Below are positions 18,598 through 22,928 of a DNA stretch of 22,928 bases, piece after piece. Position numbers and translations under genes: made by a program. This DNA comes from Rhizopus sp. PT2906. Its lineage: Eukaryota; Mucoromycota; Mucoromycetes; Mucorales; Rhizopodaceae. A model generated the notes under the pieces. The model saw nothing but the letters and a program-made list of their open reading frames with translations. It did not search any database and was not told where the DNA came from. The stretch lies in contig JAMYHX010000620.1 in assembly GCA_025529335.1 (NCBI GenBank), forward strand, positions 1 through 22,928, written 5' to 3'. Position 1 is the first letter of the stretch, and every line of letters starts with the position of its first letter.

Positions 18598-19405
18598 ATG
18601 ACAGACAAGGAAGAAAGTGTTAAAAAGAGGCGTGTTGATTGTGACAGTGTAGAAACTGAAATGAATGACAGGTTTAGAGATCAAAACCTTGTTGACAGTA
18701 ATAATGGAGACAATTCAAATACAAACGATATCATACCGCCAAAGAAGAAGAAAAGGATACCAAATAGTTTGAATACCAAAAAGAGCAAATATCAGAAAAA
18801 GTATAAAAGTAATCTAGCAAAGATCGATTGGGATAAAGCAGACTTGGAAACAACAGACTTTTTCTTTCCTCGACCTATTGAGCATGAAATACAAGAGGAA
18901 GCAGGTAAGAATGAATAATAATAATGAGAAGGGATAATTGACTTGTATAGAAAAGAAATTGGAGAATTGTTTGATATCCCAAAAGAAGAGATTGATGATA
19001 GTAAAGATAGCATCAGTACATCAGAAAAGGAAAAAGATAATGATGACAATGATTGGATAACAGATAATGAAGAAGATGAAGAAGTTGTAAATGATAAAGA
19101 AGAACAAGATGAATTTATGGTAATATGATCTAATGACTTTTGAGTGGGAACAAACTATTAAAATAGATGTATAGAATCTATTAAGTGCGATAAATCTTAG
19201 AGGTGTCAGTCTTGCTTTAAATAATGCAAGGTTCCCAGCCATGGAACAAACAGCACTTTACAGCATAGGATACCTTGTTAAAGAATATATCAAGCATTTA
19301 TCTCAAAATTTAAGCGAAAATGAACAAGAGATTGAACAAGTCATCAAGAATACAGTTGAACAACATAAACCAAAGATGACCTTTGAAGATATGGACAAGT
19401 CCTGA
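18598..19405 (+). CDS. Unrecognised charged protein, probably nuclear
   Basis: Three exons: 18598-18904, 18956-19119, 19175-19405 (introns 51 and 55 nt), 233 residues. Family not recognised. The N-terminal 70 residues contain basic clusters (VKKRRVD, PPKKKKRIPNSLNTKKSKY) like nuclear localisation signals. A conserved-looking block follows (LAKIDWDKADLETTDFFFPR, then PIEHEIQEE), then a Ser/Asp/Glu-rich acidic stretch, and a helical C-terminus (NLLSAINLRGVSLALNNARF, QTALYSIGYLVKEYIKHL) ending EDMDKS. Reading frame demands the acceptor at 18955 (AAAAG), not the nearer TATAG at 18950, because only that one gives EIGELFDIPKEE. Combination of basic and acidic low-complexity parts with a helical end suggests a chromatin, transcription or RNA-related scaffold; this is a guess. 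It is transcribed away from PP5, and EF2 starts 104 bp further on. Confidence 0.75.
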
Positions 19406-19509
19406 TCACATGATCCTTTGTCTATCTCAATTAGTTGTCCGACTCGAATAAACTTTCATCTGGCATAAATCCATTACACATCCTCTCTTTTCACCTCTTG
19501 TAATCCAAT
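19406..19509 (+). promoter_or_regulatory. Short intergenic region upstream of EF2
   Basis: Only 104 bp lie between the preceding stop and the EF2 ATG. An AATAAA at 19447-19452 probably ends the previous transcript, and a CT-rich tract (about 19480-19500) precedes the ATG. For so highly expressed a gene the space is small, so control elements may lie in the two introns straight after the ATG. Confidence 0.45.
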
Positions 19510-22231
19510 ATGGGTAAAAAAGGACTATACAATGCATCCATCCATATAATTAACTAACACACATATTTAATAGTTGTAAGTATCTTTTTCATATAGTCTT
19601 AAAGAAGATCATAAGCGTAGACAATATTAGTACATTTATTAAATTACATTTACTAGAATTTCACAATCGATGAAATTCGTCGCTTGATGGACAAGGTTAC
19701 CAATGTCCGTAACATGTCCGTCATTGCTCACGTCGACCACGGTAAATCTACTTTATCTGATTCCTTGGTCTCCAAGGCCGGTATTATCTCCTCTGGTCGT
19801 GCTGGTGAAGCCCGTTATATGGATACTCGTAAGGATGAAATCGAACGTGGTATTACCATCAAGTCCACTGCCATTTCCATGTATTTCGAAATGAGTGAAG
19901 AAGATATCAAGGAAATCAAGGGTCAAAAGACCGATGGTACCGCTTTCTTGATCAACTTGATCGATTCTCCCGGTCACGTCGATTTCTCTTCTGAAGTTAC
20001 CGCTGCTCTTCGTGTCACTGATGGTGCCCTCGTCGTCGTTGACTGTATTGACGGTGTCTGTGTCCAAACTGAAACTGTCTTGCGTCAAGCCTTGGGTGAA
20101 CGTATCAAGCCTGTTATCTGTCTTAACAAGGTTGATCGTGCCCTTCTTGAACTTCAATTGGACAAGGAAGAACTTTACCAAGTAAGTCAAATTGTTACCA
20201 TCATCCTATTTTTACTCATTGTTCTTTTAGTCCTTCTCCCGTACCATTGAATCTGTCAACGTCATCATTTCCACCTATATTGATGAAGCTCTCGGTGACT
20301 GCCAAGTCTACCCCGAAAAGGGTACTGTTGCCTTCGCTTCCGGTCTTCACGGCTGGGGTTTCACTCTTCGTCAATTCGCCAACCGTTATGCCAAGAAGTT
20401 CGGTGTTGACAAGGAAAAGATGATGACCAAGCTTTGGGGTAACAACTTCTTCAACCCCAAGACCAAGAAATGGTCCACCAAGGCCACTGATGCTGAAGGC
20501 AAGCCTCTTGAACGTGCCTTCAACATGTTCGTTTTGGACCCCATCTACCGTATCTTTGATTCCATCATGAACTTCAAGAAGGAACAAACTGCCACCCTTT
20601 TGGAAAAGTTGGAAATTACCCTCAGCTCTGACGAAAAGGATTTGGACGGTAAGGCTCTCTTGAAGGTTGTCATGCGCAAGTTCTTGCCTTGTGGTGATGC
20701 TCTTTTGGAAATGATCTGTATCCACTTGCCCTCTCCTATCACTTCCCAAGCCTACCGTTCTGCTCTCTTGTACGAAGGTCCTACTGATGACGAATGTGCC
20801 ATCGGTATCCGTAACTGTGACCCCAACGGTCCTCTTATGTTGTACGTCTCCAAGATGGTTCCTACCTCCGATAAGGGTCGTTTCTATGCTTTCGGTCGTG
20901 TCTTCTCTGGTACTGTCCGTGCTGGTATGAAGGTCCGTATCCAAGGTCCCAACTATGTTCCCGGTAGCAAGAACGATCTTGCCGTCAAGTCCATCCAACG
21001 TACCGTTCTCATGATGGGTCGTAACGTTGAAGCTATTGAAGACTGTCCTGCCGGTAATATCATTGGTCTTGTTGGTGTCGACCAATTCTTGGTCAAGTCT
21101 GGTACCATCACCACCTCCGAAGTTGCCCACAACATGAAGGTCATGAAGTTCTCTGTTTCTCCTGTCGTCCAAGTCGCCGTCGAAGTCAAGAACGCCAACG
21201 ATCTTCCCAAGCTCGTTGAAGGTCTCAAGCGTCTTGCCAAGTCCGATCCTTGTGTCTTGACCTACACTTCCGACTCTGGTGAACACATTGTTGCTGGTGC
21301 TGGTGAACTCCATCTTGAAATCTGTTTGAAGGATCTCGAAGAAGACCACGCTCAAGTTCCCCTCAAGGTTGGTAACCCCGTTGTCCAATACCGTGAAACT
21401 GTCACTGCTGAATCCAGCATCGACTGTCTTTCCAAGTCTCCCAACAAGCACAACCGTATCTACATGCGTGCTCTTCCTTTGGCTGACGAACTCTCTGACG
21501 AAATTGAAGCTGGTAAGATCTCTGCCAAGGATGATTTCAAGTCTCGTGCTCGTGTCCTTGCTGACAAGTACGAATGGGATGTCACTGAAGCCCGTAAGAT
21601 CTGGTGTTTCGGTCCTGACGGTACCGGTCCCAACTTGTTGGTTGATATCACCAAGCAAGTCCAATACCTCGGTGAAATCAAGGATTCTTGTGTTGCTGCC
21701 TTCCAATGGGCCACCAAGGAAGGTCCTGTTGCCGAAGAAAACCTCCGTGGTTGTCGTTTCAACATTTTGGATGTCACTCTTCACGCTGATGCTATTCACC
21801 GTGGTGGTGGACAAATCATTCCTACCTGTCGTCGTGTAGTCTATGCTTCCGTTCTTACTGCCTCTCCTGGTATTCAAGAGCCCGTCTACCTTGTTGAAAT
21901 CCAATGTCCTGACTCTGCTATCGGTGGTATCTACTCTTGTCTCAACAAGCGTCGTGGTCAAGTCTTCTCTGAAGAACAAAAGCCTGGTACTCCTATTGTC
22001 AACGTCAAGGCCTACTTGCCCATTAACGAATCTTTCGGTTTCAACGCTGATCTTCGTTCCGCCACCTCTGGTCAAGCCTTCCCTCAAGCTGTCTTTGATC
22101 ACTGGCAACTCATGTCCGGTAACCCCTTGGAAGCCGGTAACAAGGTCTATGACATCGTCCGTGATGTCCGTACCAGAAAGGGTCTTACCCCTGATATTCC
22201 TGGTCTTGACAAGTACTACGATAAGCTTTAA
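19510..22231 (+). CDS. EFT1: Translation elongation factor 2 (GTPase)
   Basis: Exons 19510-19513, 19574-19575, 19657-20181, 20231-22231 (introns 60, 81 and 49 nt), 843 residues; yeast eEF2 has 842. Motifs: AHVDHGKST (26-34, P-loop), RKDEIERGITIKSTA, DSPGHVDF, NKVDRALLEL, and the domain IV tip with the diphthamide histidine at 700 (LHADAIHRGGGQIIPT). It ends YYDKL, the usual eEF2 C-terminus. It drives ribosomal translocation in the cytosol. The conserved N-terminus MVNFTIDEIRR can be rebuilt only by joining ATGG, a 2-nt exon TT and the exon starting AATTTC. Everything from N3 on is secure; the first two exons are inferred. Codon use is strongly biased to C-ending and CGT/GGT codons, unlike the neighbours, as expected for high expression. 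EFT1 is the yeast symbol; the local name is unknown. Confidence 0.97.
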
Positions 22232-22267
22232 ATGCTTTCTTATTCATTTTCATCTATTCTTGTTATT

Positions 22268-22273
22268 AATAAA
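22268..22273 (+). promoter_or_regulatory. AATAAA signal of EF2
   Basis: AATAAA 37 nt after the EF2 stop, in the 227-bp convergent gap to the next gene, which otherwise shows nothing recognisable. Confidence 0.6.
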
Positions 22274-22458
22274 GAAACATGACATAATTTTGTACATATA
22301 TCAGACCTTTACACTGTCTATTTCACTTGTGTCTTTGCAGTTTATTATCAGTTTATATTTTTAATAGTATGAGCTCATGTAAGCAAGAGTATTTTGAATG
22401 CTGAACAAGTACTCATTAAGAATATTATGCAACACGTATAAAAGACAATATTAATGGT

Positions 22459-22928
22459 TTAACTATGATTCATTAATAATGAATTTTCATTAAAGAATAA
22501 CAGTCTCCTTATTAAATCCGCCTCGTATTGTTGGTCTAGTTGTCTCATTCGCTCTTCTGTCTCTTCATCTTCTTGTTCATTCGTATCGTCATCATCTTCG
22601 TAATATGTGTTGCTTTCTTCTTCTTTTATGTCACTGAATGCAGGCATTCTTATATATCTATCATTTTCCCTAATATAATACGACTGTAACTTATCTTGAT
22701 CATCAACTGGCTGTAGCATCTCATCCTCCAAGTTTTCTTCCTCAGTGAAAGAATCTGATTCACCATTGATATACTCTTGTGTATCAGGATTCAATACAGT
22801 GTCATTATTTTGTTTTAGCACGCCAGCTTCCATCGTCTTATCATTCATTGGCTCATTAACCATTTCATGTGTACTATTGCTTGCTTCATTAGTGTCTTCT
22901 TCATTTTCTTCATCCTCTTCTTCATCCT
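22459..22928 (-). CDS. C-terminal part of an acidic protein of unknown family (cut by window edge)
   Basis: An open frame runs from the right edge of the window to a TAA at 22459-22461, giving at least 155 residues. It is very rich in Asp, Glu, Asn and Gln (EEDEENEEDTNEAS, YYEDDDDTNEQEDEETEE) and closes with a helical segment (RMRQLDQQYEADLIRRLLFF). An internal ATG at 22863 is unlikely to be the start, because the frame is open upstream with the same composition. No domain was recognised. It faces EF2 tail to tail. Confidence 0.65.
   Translation of the reverse strand, partial: DEEEDEENEEDTNEASNSTHEMVNEPMNDKTMEAGVLKQNNDTVLNPDTQEYINGESDSFTEEENLEDEMLQPVDDQDKLQSYYIRENDRYIRMPAFSDIKEEESNTYYEDDDDTNEQEDEETEERMRQLDQQYEADLIRRLLFFNENSLLMNHS

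Noticed and set aside
18493..18684. A - strand frame encoding a long poly-lysine run
   Set aside because: It is only the poly(T) tract read backwards across a promoter and the 5' end of another gene.
20216..22108. A 630-codon open frame on the strand opposite EF2
   Set aside because: It lies wholly antisense to the EF2 coding sequence and has no family features (runs of T, D, G, V, L). The strong codon bias of EF2 avoids the triplets that read as stops on the other strand, which explains the long frame.
1..22928. tRNA, rRNA, CRISPR arrays and intact transposons with terminal repeats
   Set aside because: None was seen by eye on either strand: no tRNA-like B box with paired arms, no regular spaced repeats, no matching terminal inverted repeats. 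A covariance-model or repeat search was not possible here.

Overview
The window looks like a gene-dense stretch of a fungal nuclear genome, most likely an early-diverging fungus of the Mucorales type (Mucoromycota). The evidence is AT-rich DNA, many very short introns (40 reconstructed, 45-81 nt, 22 of them 50-53 nt), gaps of about 100-200 bp between genes, AATAAA signals close to stop codons, and proteins that read like Mucorales orthologues. Gene models below were built by hand from reading frame, GT..AG ends and protein family conservation; none is supported by transcript data.

Left part (1-4018): almost gene-free. The first 250 bp may hold the last exon of a + strand gene entering from the left. 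On the - strand, about 3460-2440, lies a badly broken reading frame whose surviving pieces resemble, in the right order and spacing, a Fanzor protein (eukaryotic TnpB-like RNA-guided nuclease). A second, unidentified decayed reading follows at 2226-1980.

Middle (4019-12884): two - strand genes separated by only 35 bp, a DUF1640/FMP32-MCUR1 coiled-coil mitochondrial protein and a STIMATE/TMEM110-type membrane protein; then on the + strand PWP1 (ribosome biogenesis WD40 protein), an ISA2-type iron-sulfur assembly protein, the mitochondrial ADP/ATP carrier, a five-exon GATA zinc-finger protein with a long unrecognised N-terminal region, and a tiny B12D/MLRQ-family protein. Several of these act in mitochondria (FMP32, ISA2, ADP/ATP carrier, B12D).

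Right part (13098-22928): a 13-exon LtrA-family multi-pass membrane protein (+); protein phosphatase 5 with TPR repeats (-); a 145-bp divergent region containing a 56-nt T run; an unrecognised charged, probably nuclear protein (+); translation elongation factor 2 (+), whose conserved N-terminus can only be rebuilt through an apparent 2-nt exon; and the C-terminal end of an acidic unknown protein (-) running off the right edge. No rRNA, tRNA, CRISPR array or intact mobile element was recognised.
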